Part shown: positions 16,406 through 26,573 of the stretch, in pieces
Layout: every line of letters starts with the position of its first letter
Position numbering within the stretch: the stretch's first letter is position 1
Assembly: GCA_022600195.1 (NCBI GenBank)
Contig: JAHZKX010000084.1
Location: forward strand, 1 to 64,000
From: Planctomycetota bacterium
GTDB lineage: Bacteria; Planctomycetota; Planctomycetia; Planctomycetales; Planctomycetaceae
Direction of reading: 5' to 3'
DNA: 64,000 nucleotides
Program-made: the position numbers and the translations under genes
Notes under the pieces: model-generated
Seen by the model: only the letters and a program-made list of their open reading frames with translations
What the model was told of the DNA's origin: nothing
Databases searched by the model: none

Positions 16406-19400
16406 GTGATAAATCAAGACACTCTTCCGCTGAAATTTATTTTTCATTGTGCTTTTTGTATGCTCTGCTTGCTGAGCACTTCCACCACTTGGGCACAACG
16501 CGATTTGACTGACATTCCCCCCGTCGATCCTGAACTGGAACGTAAGTCGTTCAAAGTCGCTGAAGGGTTTGAAGTTAATCTTTACGCAGCGGATCCGCAA
16601 ATTGCGAAGCCAATTCAAATGAATTTCGATGCTCAAGGCCGACTATGGATCGCCTCCTCTGAGATTTATCCTCACATCAAACCAGGTGAAAAGGCCAATG
16701 ATAAAATCCTGGTCGTCGAAGATCAGGATGGCGACGGAACAGCAGACAAAACTACTGTCTTCGCGGATGGTTTATTGATTCCTACTGCTGTTATGCCCGG
16801 TAATGGAGGGGCATATGTAGGAAACAGCACAGAATTACTACATCTGAAAGATACAGACGGTGATGGCAAAGCGGATGTGCGACAGACCGTACTGGCAGGT
16901 TTCGGAACTGAAGACACACATCACATACTGCACACTCTCCGCTGGGGCCCTGGTGGACACCTTTATTTTAATCAGTCGATTTATATTCATAGCCATATAG
17001 AAACGCCTCATGGCGTCCGTCGCTTAAATGGGGGGGGGATTTGGAAGTATCGTCCCGAAACGATGGATCTGGAAGTTGTGATGCGCGGGATGGTCAATAG
17101 TTGGGGCCATCATTTTGATCGTTGGGGGCAATCATTCTGTACTGATGGTGCATATGGTCACGGGATCAATTACACATTCCCCGGTGCTGCTTTTGTGACG
17201 GCTGTCGGTGTGGACCGTATTTTGAAAGGCTTGAATTTAGGTAGTCCCAAGCACTGTGGTCTTGAAATAGTGAGCGGTCGCCATCTGCCCGATGATTGGC
17301 AGGGCAATATGATCACAAACGATTTTCGCGGGCATCGTGTCTGCCGATTCGTAGTCACAGAAAATGAATCCGGATATGTTTCTCGAGAACAGGTAGAAGT
17401 CATTAAAACAGACCACGTCGCCTTTCGCCCGATTGATGTTAAAATGGGACCAGATGGAGCGATCTACATCGCCGACTGGTACAATCCGATTATTCAACAT
17501 GGCGAAGTCGATTTTCGTGATCCTCGCCGCGACCATACGCATGGACGTATCTGGCGCGTGACTTACAAAGGTAAACCAACACTACCTCGCCCGATGCTTG
17601 TTGGTGCATCCAATCAGGAACTGTTGGATTCATTAAAGTTGCCTGAAGAATGGACTCGTCAAAATGCTAAAAACGTTTTGCGGGAACGGGGACAGGAAAA
17701 AGTCGAAGATGATTTAAAATCATGGCTGAAGAGTCTCGATCCTAAAGACCCGCAGTTTGAACACAATCAGCTAGAAGGATTGTGGGTAGCTCAATGCATC
17801 AACAGCATACAGCCTGATTTGTTGAAGCGTTGTCTTAAGTCTAAAGATGGAAGGGCCCGTGCCGCCACCATCCGAGTGGCACGGCATTGGAAAGATCAGA
17901 TTCCAGAGACCTATCAATTGATTGCACCGCTGGCCAATGACACTCATCCGCGCGTTCGTCTGGAAGCGGTCCGCGCACTCTCGTTTTTCAATCAACCAAC
18001 AGTTTTAACCGACGCGTACCAGGCGCTGGATCATCCCGTTGATGAATTTCTGGACTATGCTCTCTGGTTAACAACACGTGAAACAAAATCGATCTGGCTG
18101 CCACAGGTACTTCAAGGAAATTCCACATTACAGAAAAAGCCGCGCAAGCTCCTGTTTGCATTAACGGCCGTTAACGCACCTGAAGTGGCACCTGTGATCA
18201 CAAAACTGATTCAAACTGGCCAGATTCCCGACAGTGAATTACAAACCAGCTTGAACTTAGTGGCGAAATTTGGCAACGCCAAAGATTTACAGCAATTGTT
18301 TGCACTGGCAACAAAGCCAGACACGACAGATTCCCAGAAAGCAACCATCTTGCGAGGGTTGGCCCAAGCATTTCAAGCAAGAAAAGTACGACCAGAGGCT
18401 GATCCAGCGGCACTGCAGAAATTATTTAGTTCTCAAAGCCTCCCGGTACAGCAGGCATCCATCGATTGTGCGGGGCTCTGGAAAATAGAGTCATTGCAAA
18501 CACCAATTCGTGAATTAGCAGAGTCAAATCAGACAAATATCGAATTACGTAAATCTTCTCTCTACGCATTGGCCCGTTTCGGTGGTAAGGAAAATCAGGG
18601 GCGCCTGCTGAAACTGAGTGGAAAGGAAGAAGCAGCTGACTTCAGGATTGCTGTTGTCGCTGCACTCGCAGAGATGAATCTCAATCTCGCTGCAAAAAAA
18701 GCTGTAAATTTGATGGGTGAGATCAATTCCTCACCTCAGCTTTCAGCACTGTCGAATATCTTTCTGCAGAGAAAAGGGGGCGCGGGGGTTTTGGTCAACG
18801 CACTCAAGGGGAAAACCATCTCCAAAGACGCCGCCATACAACTGGGACGCTTAATACAGTCATCCGGTCGTACCAACCCGCAATTGGCAAAAGCAATTGC
18901 TATGGCGGGAGGATTAACCAGCAGCGGCGCGCCGCAGGCAGTGAATCTCTCGCCGAAAGAAATGGCAAGTATGGTCAGTGCTGTCAAAACCAAGGGGGAC
19001 GCAAAGCGAGGCGAAGCCATCTTTCGTAGAGCGGATTTATCTTGTCTGAAATGCCACGCGATTGGAGGCGCTGGCGGAAAAGTGGGGCCTGATATGATCA
19101 GTCTCGGCGGGAGTGCGCAGTTGGACTACATTGTCGATTCTTTGTTGAATCCCAATAAAAAAGTCAAAGAAAATTACAATGCAGTGACTGTTGTTACAGA
19201 TCAGGGGAAAGTGTTCTCCGGTGTTTTGGTCCGTCGTACAGACAGTCAGCTGGTGTTACGGGATGTCAATGATAACATTATGAATATTCCCCTGGACCAG
19301 ATTGATGAAGAAGCACCAGCCGCATCTTTGATGCCAGTCGGTTTGCTCGATAAACTGACTCAGCAAGAATTGATTGATTTGACTCGGTTTCTTTCCGAGT

Positions 19401-19891
19401 TGGGAAAAACAGAAGCATACAGAGTGGGTAAAGAACGTGTCGTGCGACGCTGGCGTGTTATGAAAGGGACTCCCCAGGCAATGCACGCGATTCGAAGAAC
19501 GAGACACGCGACAGCCGCTACAGAAAACCCTGCGTTTGTTTGGGAACCAGCCTACAGTAAGGTGAACGGTAATTTGCCCGTCAAAAAATTTGACGAGATC
19601 GGCAAACTACATATTTCCAACCGTGCTACAGGAGCCGCCTTTGTACGTTGTGAACTCGAAGCAACTTCACCCGGTAAAACGATCTTAAAATTCAATTCGG
19701 TCGATGGTCTGAAAATGTGGATCGGCGAAAAACCAATCATCCTCAAACCGGAGACCGAACTGGAACTCACCAAAGGCACGCACCGCCTGACTTTCGCCAT
19801 TGATCTCACCCCCGAACGTGTCGTGCTGCGTCTGGAGTTGCTCGACGCAAAAAATACACCGGCGCAAGTCGCGATTGTGAACGGGAAGTAA
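16406..19891 (+). CDS. PVC-type heme-binding CxxCH protein (propeller, HEAT repeats, cytochrome c)
   Basis: An exported 1161-residue protein starting at GTG after AAAGGA. After the signal peptide (to about residue 31), a PQQ-dehydrogenase-like beta-propeller (about 50-390) contains Ca-binding-like loops EDQDGDGTADK and DTDGDGKADV. HEAT-like helical repeats follow (about 430-830). A cytochrome c domain has C880-L-K-C883-H884 and the family phrase GGKVGPDMISLGG. A beta-rich C-terminal module follows (about 1040-1161). It probably oxidises a sugar-like substrate and passes electrons to a c-type chain; substrate unknown. The upstream SGNH-like gene is likely co-transcribed. A nine-G run lies at 17030-17038. 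Confidence 0.92.
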   Translation: MINQDTLPLKFIFHCAFCMLCLLSTSTTWAQRDLTDIPPVDPELERKSFKVAEGFEVNLYAADPQIAKPIQMNFDAQGRLWIASSEIYPHIKPGEKANDKILVVEDQDGDGTADKTTVFADGLLIPTAVMPGNGGAYVGNSTELLHLKDTDGDGKADVRQTVLAGFGTEDTHHILHTLRWGPGGHLYFNQSIYIHSHIETPHGVRRLNGGGIWKYRPETMDLEVVMRGMVNSWGHHFDRWGQSFCTDGAYGHGINYTFPGAAFVTAVGVDRILKGLNLGSPKHCGLEIVSGRHLPDDWQGNMITNDFRGHRVCRFVVTENESGYVSREQVEVIKTDHVAFRPIDVKMGPDGAIYIADWYNPIIQHGEVDFRDPRRDHTHGRIWRVTYKGKPTLPRPMLVGASNQELLDSLKLPEEWTRQNAKNVLRERGQEKVEDDLKSWLKSLDPKDPQFEHNQLEGLWVAQCINSIQPDLLKRCLKSKDGRARAATIRVARHWKDQIPETYQLIAPLANDTHPRVRLEAVRALSFFNQPTVLTDAYQALDHPVDEFLDYALWLTTRETKSIWLPQVLQGNSTLQKKPRKLLFALTAVNAPEVAPVITKLIQTGQIPDSELQTSLNLVAKFGNAKDLQQLFALATKPDTTDSQKATILRGLAQAFQARKVRPEADPAALQKLFSSQSLPVQQASIDCAGLWKIESLQTPIRELAESNQTNIELRKSSLYALARFGGKENQGRLLKLSGKEEAADFRIAVVAALAEMNLNLAAKKAVNLMGEINSSPQLSALSNIFLQRKGGAGVLVNALKGKTISKDAAIQLGRLIQSSGRTNPQLAKAIAMAGGLTSSGAPQAVNLSPKEMASMVSAVKTKGDAKRGEAIFRRADLSCLKCHAIGGAGGKVGPDMISLGGSAQLDYIVDSLLNPNKKVKENYNAVTVVTDQGKVFSGVLVRRTDSQLVLRDVNDNIMNIPLDQIDEEAPAASLMPVGLLDKLTQQELIDLTRFLSELGKTEAYRVGKERVVRRWRVMKGTPQAMHAIRRTRHATAATENPAFVWEPAYSKVNGNLPVKKFDEIGKLHISNRATGAAFVRCELEATSPGKTILKFNSVDGLKMWIGEKPIILKPETELELTKGTHRLTFAIDLTPERVVLRLELLDAKNTPAQVAIVNGK

Positions 19892-20019
19892 ACGATTGCC
19901 TATGTCTGCATCGGGGGAGGTCACCATTGACACTGTTCAGTGCATTTCGATAGTATCATTATGTGGCTCTGAACAGAAGTGAATGATTTTTTCATCCATT
20001 ACAGTAAAGTCCTGATACC

Positions 20020-21036
20020 TTGAGTACACCGCCTCCCCGACGTCGAAGACGCAGACCGAAAAATTCCATGGAAGAGGGAGTAGAGGCTCCTCGCAGGCGA
20101 AAGAAATCCTCGGGTAGCAAAAAGAATCAACAGACTGTCAGTGATACTCTTATTCTCAAGTCGATAGTGGCCGTCGTTATGGTCTTTGCGGTCGTCAGCG
20201 GTATGTTCTTCTTCGACTGGAGAGATCTCGGTGTGGCGGTCGGCATGGACAGATCTCCCGAGAAACTGTTAACGGACCTGAAGTATTATCAAAAGCAGCA
20301 GCTTAATTTAATTGCCTCTTTTCAAGATAAAGAACAGGCAAAAGCGGCAGTTCCCCAATTGAATGAGATCACAAAAGAACTGGCGATAATTTCTTTTGAA
20401 TACGATGACTGGGATATCATCGAAGAAGATGATGATATCCAGGAGCATCTAAAACTCGCGCCAGAAATTCGCGAAAGTATGTCTAAAATTTCTCGGGAAA
20501 TCGGCCAATTGCGATCTAAGCACGAATATCTTCTACGGGAAGAAATTAATCATCTCAAGGGAAACGCTGCTTTTAAATATTATGTAACTCAACTGGTCGA
20601 TAACGCAAAAAGTGCAGGTGGGAAATATGCCCAAAAACTGAGGCTGGATAAAGCGAAAGAAGGTGCCTTTAAAAACGGGTATACTCCCGTGACAGCGGAA
20701 ACGAACCTGACAGAAGGGATGCAGTTGCAGGGGATCGGTGCTCAGGACTATTGGGAAGATTGTATTGTAAAAGCAGTAAATCAAGACGGTACAGTGCGCG
20801 TCAGCTTTCATGATCAAAATACCAGAGAAATGTTCGGCGAAAAGTCATCATATTTTGACAAGAAGCTGGATCGAGATCGATTGCGGATTTCAGACGTAGT
20901 CATTCAAAAGAACGCGACTCCGGCTGGAGCAACTCGACGTATTCAGGGCACTCCTCTGCGTCCCGGAGGCGGAGCTATGGGGCGACGCATCGAATCCCTT
21001 CCCGCAAAACGCCCACGCTCAGATCGTGCTTTTTAA
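20020..21036 (+). CDS. Membrane-anchored protein with basic N-terminus and SH3/Tudor-like domain
   Basis: 338 residues from TTG. The N-terminus is strongly basic and Pro-rich (PPPRRRRRRPK, APRRRKKSSGSKK), followed by one transmembrane helix (about 46-68). A helical, probably coiled-coil region spans about 80-190. A small beta domain (about 228-265) reads QGIGAQDYWEDCIVKAV then VRVSFHDQ, reminiscent of SH3-like/Tudor-knot modules. The C-terminus is Arg/Gly-rich. The cytoplasmic basic tail could touch nucleic acid or phospholipid; this is inference. No close family is recognised. Confidence 0.75.
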   Translation: MSTPPPRRRRRRPKNSMEEGVEAPRRRKKSSGSKKNQQTVSDTLILKSIVAVVMVFAVVSGMFFFDWRDLGVAVGMDRSPEKLLTDLKYYQKQQLNLIASFQDKEQAKAAVPQLNEITKELAIISFEYDDWDIIEEDDDIQEHLKLAPEIRESMSKISREIGQLRSKHEYLLREEINHLKGNAAFKYYVTQLVDNAKSAGGKYAQKLRLDKAKEGAFKNGYTPVTAETNLTEGMQLQGIGAQDYWEDCIVKAVNQDGTVRVSFHDQNTREMFGEKSSYFDKKLDRDRLRISDVVIQKNATPAGATRRIQGTPLRPGGGAMGRRIESLPAKRPRSDRAF

Positions 21037-21047
21037 TGGAACATAAA

Positions 21048-21111
21048 GGTGTGAAACGCATTTCTGCAAAGTATTTTAATCATTAGTTCCACACCGTCTT
21101 ATACTTTTTTT
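21048..21111 (+). terminator. Probable terminator after the basic membrane-protein gene
   Basis: ggtgtgaaac (21048-21057) pairs with gttccacacc (21086-21095) with one G-U-type mismatch, and a T-run follows at 21105-21111. The loop is long (28 bases), which weakens the call. Confidence 0.4.
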
Positions 21112-21139
21112 GATACTTGAGCTCCGATTCGATTTCGAT

Positions 21140-21286
21140 TTATTCTTTCGCCAGTTTCTTGATCTCTTGCAGCTCATCCCAGCTATCACAAGCCCATTCA
21201 GCTGACTGATTTGTTTCATTTATCAGACTGAGAAATGCCTGATGTTGGGTCTCACTATCGTCAGAAGTGATTTGATCCAGGTATGT
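21140..21286 (-). pseudogene. Possible degraded gene fragment (48 codons)
   Basis: The minus strand has a start-less open frame of 48 codons ending in TAA at 21140. Its composition looks protein-like: it reads ..NQSAEWACDSWDELQEI.. near the end, with an amphipathic helix pattern. It has no start codon: a stop lies directly upstream at 21287-21289. This could be the 3' end of a decayed gene or chance. No family recognised. Confidence 0.3.
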
Positions 21287-21571
21287 TCAGGTCACCTTGT
21301 TCATGAAATATTCCGCTGATTAAGACAGTTTGTCAAAGTGGCTGTCGATTCGAATCAATCTGATATACAGTAACCAGATCACTCCGAACTGACAAACTAA
21401 TACTTGTTTTGAGTTTAAGTTTTGAATGCGTAGCGGTTATGATAAACTGAGGCAGCAGGACGCTGTTGGGGATTATTGATGTAATAAATCAGCCTTGGAT
21501 TAAACTAGTGATGTTTTGAAGATCGGGGCGCAAATCAGTCTTATCTGGAATTCAATAAACAGGAGCGTGTG

Positions 21572-23065
21572 ATGTCAACTACTACAGCAAACGAACTTTA
21601 TCCTGAAGTCAGGTCATTTCTTGAGAGTGGCATCCTGAAAGGGTTTGTCGGCGGGAAAGAATTGGAATCAACGGGAGGCGAGACGTTTACCACTTCGGAT
21701 CCTGGTTCCGGAGCGCAGTTGGCAGAAGTTTATAGTTTTGAGGCGGGCGACATTGATCGAGCCGTTGATGTCGCTGACGAAGCTTTCAAAACGACGGGGT
21801 GGGCACAGCTTCCTCAGAATGAACGCAGTGCGCTGTTGCACCGGTTGGCAGATGCCGTCGAAAAACAAAAACACATCATCGCTCAACTCGAATCACTGGA
21901 CGCTGGAAAAATCGAAGCACAGGCGCAAGGTGATGTGCAAAACTTTGTGGATACCATCCGTTATTTCGCCGACTTGGCACAAAACGTTCAACGTCGTTCC
22001 ATACTGGCTGTGAAAAATCATGAAGCCTGGACGATGCGTCAGCCTTGGGGCGCTTGTGGATTTATCTTTCCCTGGAACTTTCCGTTTCTGTTAGTTGGCT
22101 GGGGCATTGCTCCCGCGTTGGCTGCCGGGAATACAGTTGTGATTAAACCTGCTGAAGACACGCCGCTCTCGACTCTCTACCTGGCGCGTGTGGCACAGGA
22201 AGTCGGCATTCCCGATGGTGTGATTAACGTGGTTCCCGGTTTGGGTTCAGTGGCCGGCGCTGCATTGTCAGCCAATCCTAAACTCCAGCGTATGTCATTC
22301 ACAGGTTCACCCGAAGTGGGCCGCCTGGTCGCAGAATCCTGTGGTCGAAATCTGGTGCCGGTCAAACTGGAACTGGGAGGCAAAGGGGCAGCTGTCGTCT
22401 TTAACGATGTTGATATTCCCGATACCGCAGAGAAACTGGTTAATGCGATCACATTTCATACAGGCCAAGTCTGCTGCGATGCAACTCGCTGGTTAGTTCA
22501 CAAAAATATTTACGATGAATTTGTCGGTGAATGTGTCGACCGGCTTAAGGATGTGCAAGTGGGTTATCAGCTGAAGGATACCTCACAAATGGGTCCTGTG
22601 GTCAACGCAAAACAACATCAACGTGTACTCTCTTATCTGGAAAAGGGACAGGCTGAAGGGGCCGAATGTGTTCTGGAAGGGGGCGTTGCTGAGGTGCCCG
22701 GTTATGAAGGCTATTATGTCAAGCCAGCGCTCATGGCGGGATCTCTGGACAACGTGGCTGCCCGTGAAGAAATATTTGGACCTGTGGCTTATCTGGCGCC
22801 ATTTGAAACGGAAGAACAAGCCATTCAGATGACAAACAGTACCGATTATGGTCTTGCAAATAGTGTATGGTCATCTGATCTCAATCGGGCGGCGCGTGTT
22901 GCGGAAGTGATGTGTGCCGGCAATAGCTGGATCAATGCTCATAACGTATTCGCGCATGGTATTCCTTATGCCGGTATTCATAAAAGCGGTATGGGTGGCG
23001 GCGTTTTATCGATTGAAACTCTGCTCGACTATTGGCGCAGTGTTTCAGTGGTCCGACCGTTGTAA
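21572..23065 (+). CDS. NAD(P)-dependent aldehyde dehydrogenase
   Basis: 497 residues from the ATG at 21572, chosen because AGGAG lies 6 bases before; a GTG at 21569 is adjacent in frame. Motifs: cofactor loop PWNFPFLLVGWGIAPALAAG, FTGSPEVG, general base in KLELGGKGAAVVF, catalytic Cys in TGQVCCDATR, and EEIFGPVAY. It oxidises an aldehyde to the acid; it most resembles the broad betaine/retinal-type class, and the substrate cannot be fixed. It stands alone, with a perfect 10-bp hairpin about 65 bases after its stop. Confidence 0.93.
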   Translation: MSTTTANELYPEVRSFLESGILKGFVGGKELESTGGETFTTSDPGSGAQLAEVYSFEAGDIDRAVDVADEAFKTTGWAQLPQNERSALLHRLADAVEKQKHIIAQLESLDAGKIEAQAQGDVQNFVDTIRYFADLAQNVQRRSILAVKNHEAWTMRQPWGACGFIFPWNFPFLLVGWGIAPALAAGNTVVIKPAEDTPLSTLYLARVAQEVGIPDGVINVVPGLGSVAGAALSANPKLQRMSFTGSPEVGRLVAESCGRNLVPVKLELGGKGAAVVFNDVDIPDTAEKLVNAITFHTGQVCCDATRWLVHKNIYDEFVGECVDRLKDVQVGYQLKDTSQMGPVVNAKQHQRVLSYLEKGQAEGAECVLEGGVAEVPGYEGYYVKPALMAGSLDNVAAREEIFGPVAYLAPFETEEQAIQMTNSTDYGLANSVWSSDLNRAARVAEVMCAGNSWINAHNVFAHGIPYAGIHKSGMGGGVLSIETLLDYWRSVSVVRPL

Positions 23066-23129
23066 GACTCTGTTTTGGTTCCCGAAAGCCAAGTCGGGAA
23101 CTGAGCGGAAATCAATGAGATCAATGACT

Positions 23130-23166
23130 GACCCGCAGGTGTTTTTATCACAAATTCCTGCGGGTC
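23130..23166. repeat. Perfect 10-bp inverted repeat after the aldehyde dehydrogenase gene
   Basis: gacccgcagg (23130-23139) and cctgcgggtc (23157-23166) form a GC-rich 10-bp stem with a 17-base loop containing a T-run. No T-tract follows on the plus strand, so it is not a classical terminator, but it could stabilise the 3' end or cause pausing. Confidence 0.6.
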
Positions 23167-23331
23167 TGGTCTTGCGCAGTGCGATTATGGTTACCCGTTC
23201 TCTGGTATATGTGAACAATAAAACTCAGACGCTTTAAATGGTTGCGTCTGTTCTCTTCCGAGCTTGACAGGCCTTGTTCCCAGTCTTTAAGATCAAAGAT
23301 ACGATCCGTCTGCTGGGACCCACCTGTTCTC

Positions 23332-23355
23332 CCGAACCATGATGGCATGGTTCGG
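23332..23355. repeat. Perfect 10-bp hairpin upstream of the PSD1 gene
   Basis: ccgaaccatg (23332-23341) and catggttcgg (23346-23355) enclose a 4-base loop, a very stable hairpin, centred about 60 bases before the PSD1 start. It may be an operator or a 5'UTR element. Confidence 0.6.
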
Positions 23356-23403
23356 TTTCAAAGAGACGCACCAGGATCGCAATCGCTAATAATCTGACAG
23401 GGC

Positions 23404-26400
23404 ATGATGAGTATGCGTTTCCGTTCCCTTTCAATCTGGCTGCCTCTTATTGTGTTAGGCGCTACTTTTGTTTCTTTGTTTGCTGAAGAAAAGAACAAGC
23501 CTGAACAGGCATCGGCTGAATCGAAAATCGATTTCAATCGAGATATCCGCTCGATTCTTTCCAATAACTGTTTTTTTTGTCATGGCCCAGATGAAAAACA
23601 CCGTGAAGCCGAATTGCGTCTCGATACGAAGGCGGGTGCGTTTCATAGTGTTGATGGAAAAGCGGCTCTCGTACCAGGAAATCTAAAAGAAAGTGAACTG
23701 ATTCAGCGGATTCTCACTAACGATGTTGATGAGCGAATGCCGCCTGCCGATTCAGGTAAGACTTTGAAGACCCAAGAGATTGAACTATTAAAACAGTGGG
23801 TAGAGCAGGGAGCCACTTGGCAAGACCACTGGGCCTATATCAAACCGGAACGTGCGCCGTTGCCTGCGATCAAGCAGGTGAAGTGGCCGCGAAATGAAAT
23901 CGATTATTTTGTGTTATCGCGGCTCGAAAAGGCAGGACTCACTCCTTCCAAAGAGGCAGACCGAAGGACACTGGTTCGCCGGCTCTATCTGGATTTGCAT
24001 GGTCTGCCTCCTTCCGCTGCTGTAGTTGATGCGTTCGTAAAATCAAAAGATCCACTGGCGTATCAAAAACTCGTTGATCGCTTGCTTGCTTCACCTCAGA
24101 ATGCGGAACGAATGACACTGAAATGGCTCGACCTTGCCCGTTATGCTGACACCAATGGGTTCTCCATTGATGGTGGGCGGCATATGTGGCTCTGGCGGGA
24201 TTGGGTGATCGATTCGTTCTACAAAAACAAACCCTTCGATCAATTTATTACCGAACAAATTGCAGGTGATTTAATTCCAAATTCTTCCGCCTGGCAGAAA
24301 GTTGCCACCGGTTTTAACCGGAATCATATGATAACGCATGAAGGGGGCACGATTCCCAAGGAAAATCTAGTCAACTATGCCGTCGATCGGGTGAAGACGA
24401 CATCAGAAGTCTTTCTTGGATTAACCATGGGTTGTGCACAATGCCACAATCACAAGTATGACCCGATTACGATGAAAGATTTTTACCAATTCTTTGCTTA
24501 CTTCAATAACCTTGAAGATAAGGGACTCGACGGAAACATGGGTATCAATGCTGGTCCCAAGTTGAAAACAAAGACAGAACTTTCATTTGCGACAGCAGAA
24601 TTGAAAGCGATTGAAAAGGAAGTAGCCCAACTCAAATCAAAATTGAATCAACCAAATGCAGTCAAGATGGATGAGTGGGAAAAGAAAGTTCGTCAAGATT
24701 TATCGGAGAGGGGAAAAGGCTTAAAACTCCATGATTTGGAAGTGGTCAAGGTCTCTGCTCCCAATGCACGAACTGGATTTGAAATCAGTAAAGAAGGACA
24801 TGTGCTCGTATTAACTCCAGGTGGTCGATCTCCCTCCATTTCATTGAAGGTCAAACCGGGTATTGAAAAGCTGACTGGTTTGCGTATTGTTTTCTATCCG
24901 AATGAAAAGTTACCTGATGGGGGACTTGGCCATGGTTCCAAAGCGTCGTTTCCGGGTAGTTTTATGCTCACCAGTTTTGCGGCTTCTGGAACAACAGTTC
25001 CTTCTGATCAAGTCGATTTATATGCGATGTTTAATGTTGCCAAGATTACCGCCAGCGTTGCGCATCCTGATTATCCACCTGAAGACTGTCTGGATCCACG
25101 TGATCATACTGGGTGGTCTCCTGCTCTAAACAATAAGACTCAGCAACATCTGACCGTCACCTTTGACAAACCTTACGAAACGAAAGATTCTCCCTATATT
25201 TCAGTGATGCTGGTTTGGGGTGATGGAAAATTTAAATACGGACAGAGATTGTTTGCCGGCGATTACAAAATTTTTGGAATGACGGGAGTTGATGATGGCA
25301 CGAATATCCCTCAACCTATTCAAGAGATCTTGTCTGTCGATATGAAAAAAAGAAATGCAAAACAAATTGCGGAATTGAAAACATATTACAGCAAGATCGC
25401 TCCTGAGTTTAGGAATATTCGTTACCAATTGAAGAACTTGAAAGCGCGCCGTCAGATGTTGACTGATGAGTTTGAAACGATGGTGATGGATACAGCAAAG
25501 AAACCTCGCGACACATTTATTTTGAACCGTGGGCAATACGATCAGCCAACTGTAAAAGTCAGTACGGGAGTGCCAGGGTTTTTGCCAGGACTTCCCGAAA
25601 AGGCGCCTGCCAACCGGATGGCACTGGCTCAATGGTTGACTTCTCGTGAAAACCCTTTAACGACACGCGTGGCTGTCAATCGTTTTTGGGAAATGTTGTT
25701 TGGGCAAGGAATCGTATCTACCACGGCGGACTTTGGTTCGCAGGGTGATCCTCCAACGCATCCACTGTTACTCGACTGGCTGGCGGTTGAGTTTTACGAA
25801 AAAGGCTGGGATGTCAAACACATCATGCGAAAGATTCTGTTGTCGGCGACCTATCGGCAGGCTTCTGAGGGAACGCCTCAGTTATGGAAAGAGGATCCTC
25901 AGAATCGGCTGTTGGCCCGTGGCGCACGATTTCGTCTTCAGGCAGAAGCAATCCGGGATGCGACATTAAAGGTGTCAGGCTTATTGGTAGAACGCGTGGG
26001 TGGCGCCAGTGTGAATCCTTATCAACCGGAGGGGCTGTGGCGAGAGGTGAGCCATTATGGAAGTTCTCCAGCAACGGCACAGGTATTTGTGCAGGATCAT
26101 GGTGAAAAATTATACCGCCGCAGTATGTATACTTATTGGAAACGAACGGTACCACCGCCAAACATGCAAACCTTCGATGCGCCTAACCGCGAGGTTTGTC
26201 TTGTCAGTCGAGCAAGAACAAATACGCCTTTACAATCATTGGTGTTGCTGAATGATGTGCAGTTTGTTGAAGCTTCACGAAATTTTGCAGAGCGGATTAT
26301 GCATAAGGATGTGGAGAGTATTGAATCGCGGATTCAGTTCGCTTTCAAGTCGGCATTAGGTCGACTGCCAGAGCCGTGGGAGGCTCAAACTGCGAAAGCT

Positions 26401-26571
26401 GCTTACTTACGCGAACTCAAGTCTTATCAATCAAATGAAAAGGCCGCGCTGGCTCTACTGGCTCAGGGAGAATCAGACCGCGATGAATCGCTGGCTCCCG
26501 CGGAACTCGCAGCCTGGACGACAGTGGCGAGCATGATATTTAATACTTACGAATTTATAACCCGAGGATAG
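23404..26571 (+). CDS. PSD1 and cytochrome c domain protein (DUF1549/DUF1553)
   Basis: A large exported protein of 1055 residues with signal peptide (about 1-27). The N-terminal planctomycete cytochrome c domain has C56-F-F-C59-H60 followed by [14 protein letters not shown], the PSC1 signature. DUF1549 follows (about 165-375), including [18 protein letters not shown] and [13 protein letters not shown], a second CxxCH. A middle region with a coiled segment and lectin-like beta structure comes next. DUF1553 lies at about 735-1000, with [18 protein letters not shown]. The DUF1501 partner starts 2 bases after the stop, so the two are translationally coupled. Function in planctomycetes is thought to be extracytoplasmic degradation or electron transfer; not established. 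Confidence 0.93.
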   Translation: MMSMRFRSLSIWLPLIVLGATFVSLFAEEKNKPEQASAESKIDFNRDIRSILSNNCFFCHGPDEKHREAELRLDTKAGAFHSVDGKAALVPGNLKESELIQRILTNDVDERMPPADSGKTLKTQEIELLKQWVEQGATWQDHWAYIKPERAPLPAIKQVKWPRNEIDYFVLSRLEKAGLTPSKEADRRTLVRRLYLDLHGLPPSAAVVDAFVKSKDPLAYQKLVDRLLASPQNAERMTLKWLDLARYADTNGFSIDGGRHMWLWRDWVIDSFYKNKPFDQFITEQIAGDLIPNSSAWQKVATGFNRNHMITHEGGTIPKENLVNYAVDRVKTTSEVFLGLTMGCAQCHNHKYDPITMKDFYQFFAYFNNLEDKGLDGNMGINAGPKLKTKTELSFATAELKAIEKEVAQLKSKLNQPNAVKMDEWEKKVRQDLSERGKGLKLHDLEVVKVSAPNARTGFEISKEGHVLVLTPGGRSPSISLKVKPGIEKLTGLRIVFYPNEKLPDGGLGHGSKASFPGSFMLTSFAASGTTVPSDQVDLYAMFNVAKITASVAHPDYPPEDCLDPRDHTGWSPALNNKTQQHLTVTFDKPYETKDSPYISVMLVWGDGKFKYGQRLFAGDYKIFGMTGVDDGTNIPQPIQEILSVDMKKRNAKQIAELKTYYSKIAPEFRNIRYQLKNLKARRQMLTDEFETMVMDTAKKPRDTFILNRGQYDQPTVKVSTGVPGFLPGLPEKAPANRMALAQWLTSRENPLTTRVAVNRFWEMLFGQGIVSTTADFGSQGDPPTHPLLLDWLAVEFYEKGWDVKHIMRKILLSATYRQASEGTPQLWKEDPQNRLLARGARFRLQAEAIRDATLKVSGLLVERVGGASVNPYQPEGLWREVSHYGSSPATAQVFVQDHGEKLYRRSMYTYWKRTVPPPNMQTFDAPNREVCLVSRARTNTPLQSLVLLNDVQFVEASRNFAERIMHKDVESIESRIQFAFKSALGRLPEPWEAQTAKAAYLRELKSYQSNEKAALALLAQGESDRDESLAPAELAAWTTVASMIFNTYEFITRG

Positions 26572-26573
26572 TT

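Larger units (their letters stand above)
21037..21571. other. Intergenic region with terminator candidate and gene remnant
   Basis: 535 bases between the basic membrane-protein gene and the aldehyde dehydrogenase gene. It holds the terminator candidate and the open-frame remnant listed separately. The remaining part (21290-21560) has no recognisable promoter pair, repeat or RNA gene. Confidence 0.6.
23066..23403. other. Intergenic region with two strong inverted repeats
   Basis: 338 bases between the aldehyde dehydrogenase and the PSD1 gene. Two perfect 10-bp stems lie at 23130-23166 and 23332-23355 (listed separately). The short frames here have no ribosome sites or protein-like composition. 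No tRNA seen. Confidence 0.6.
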
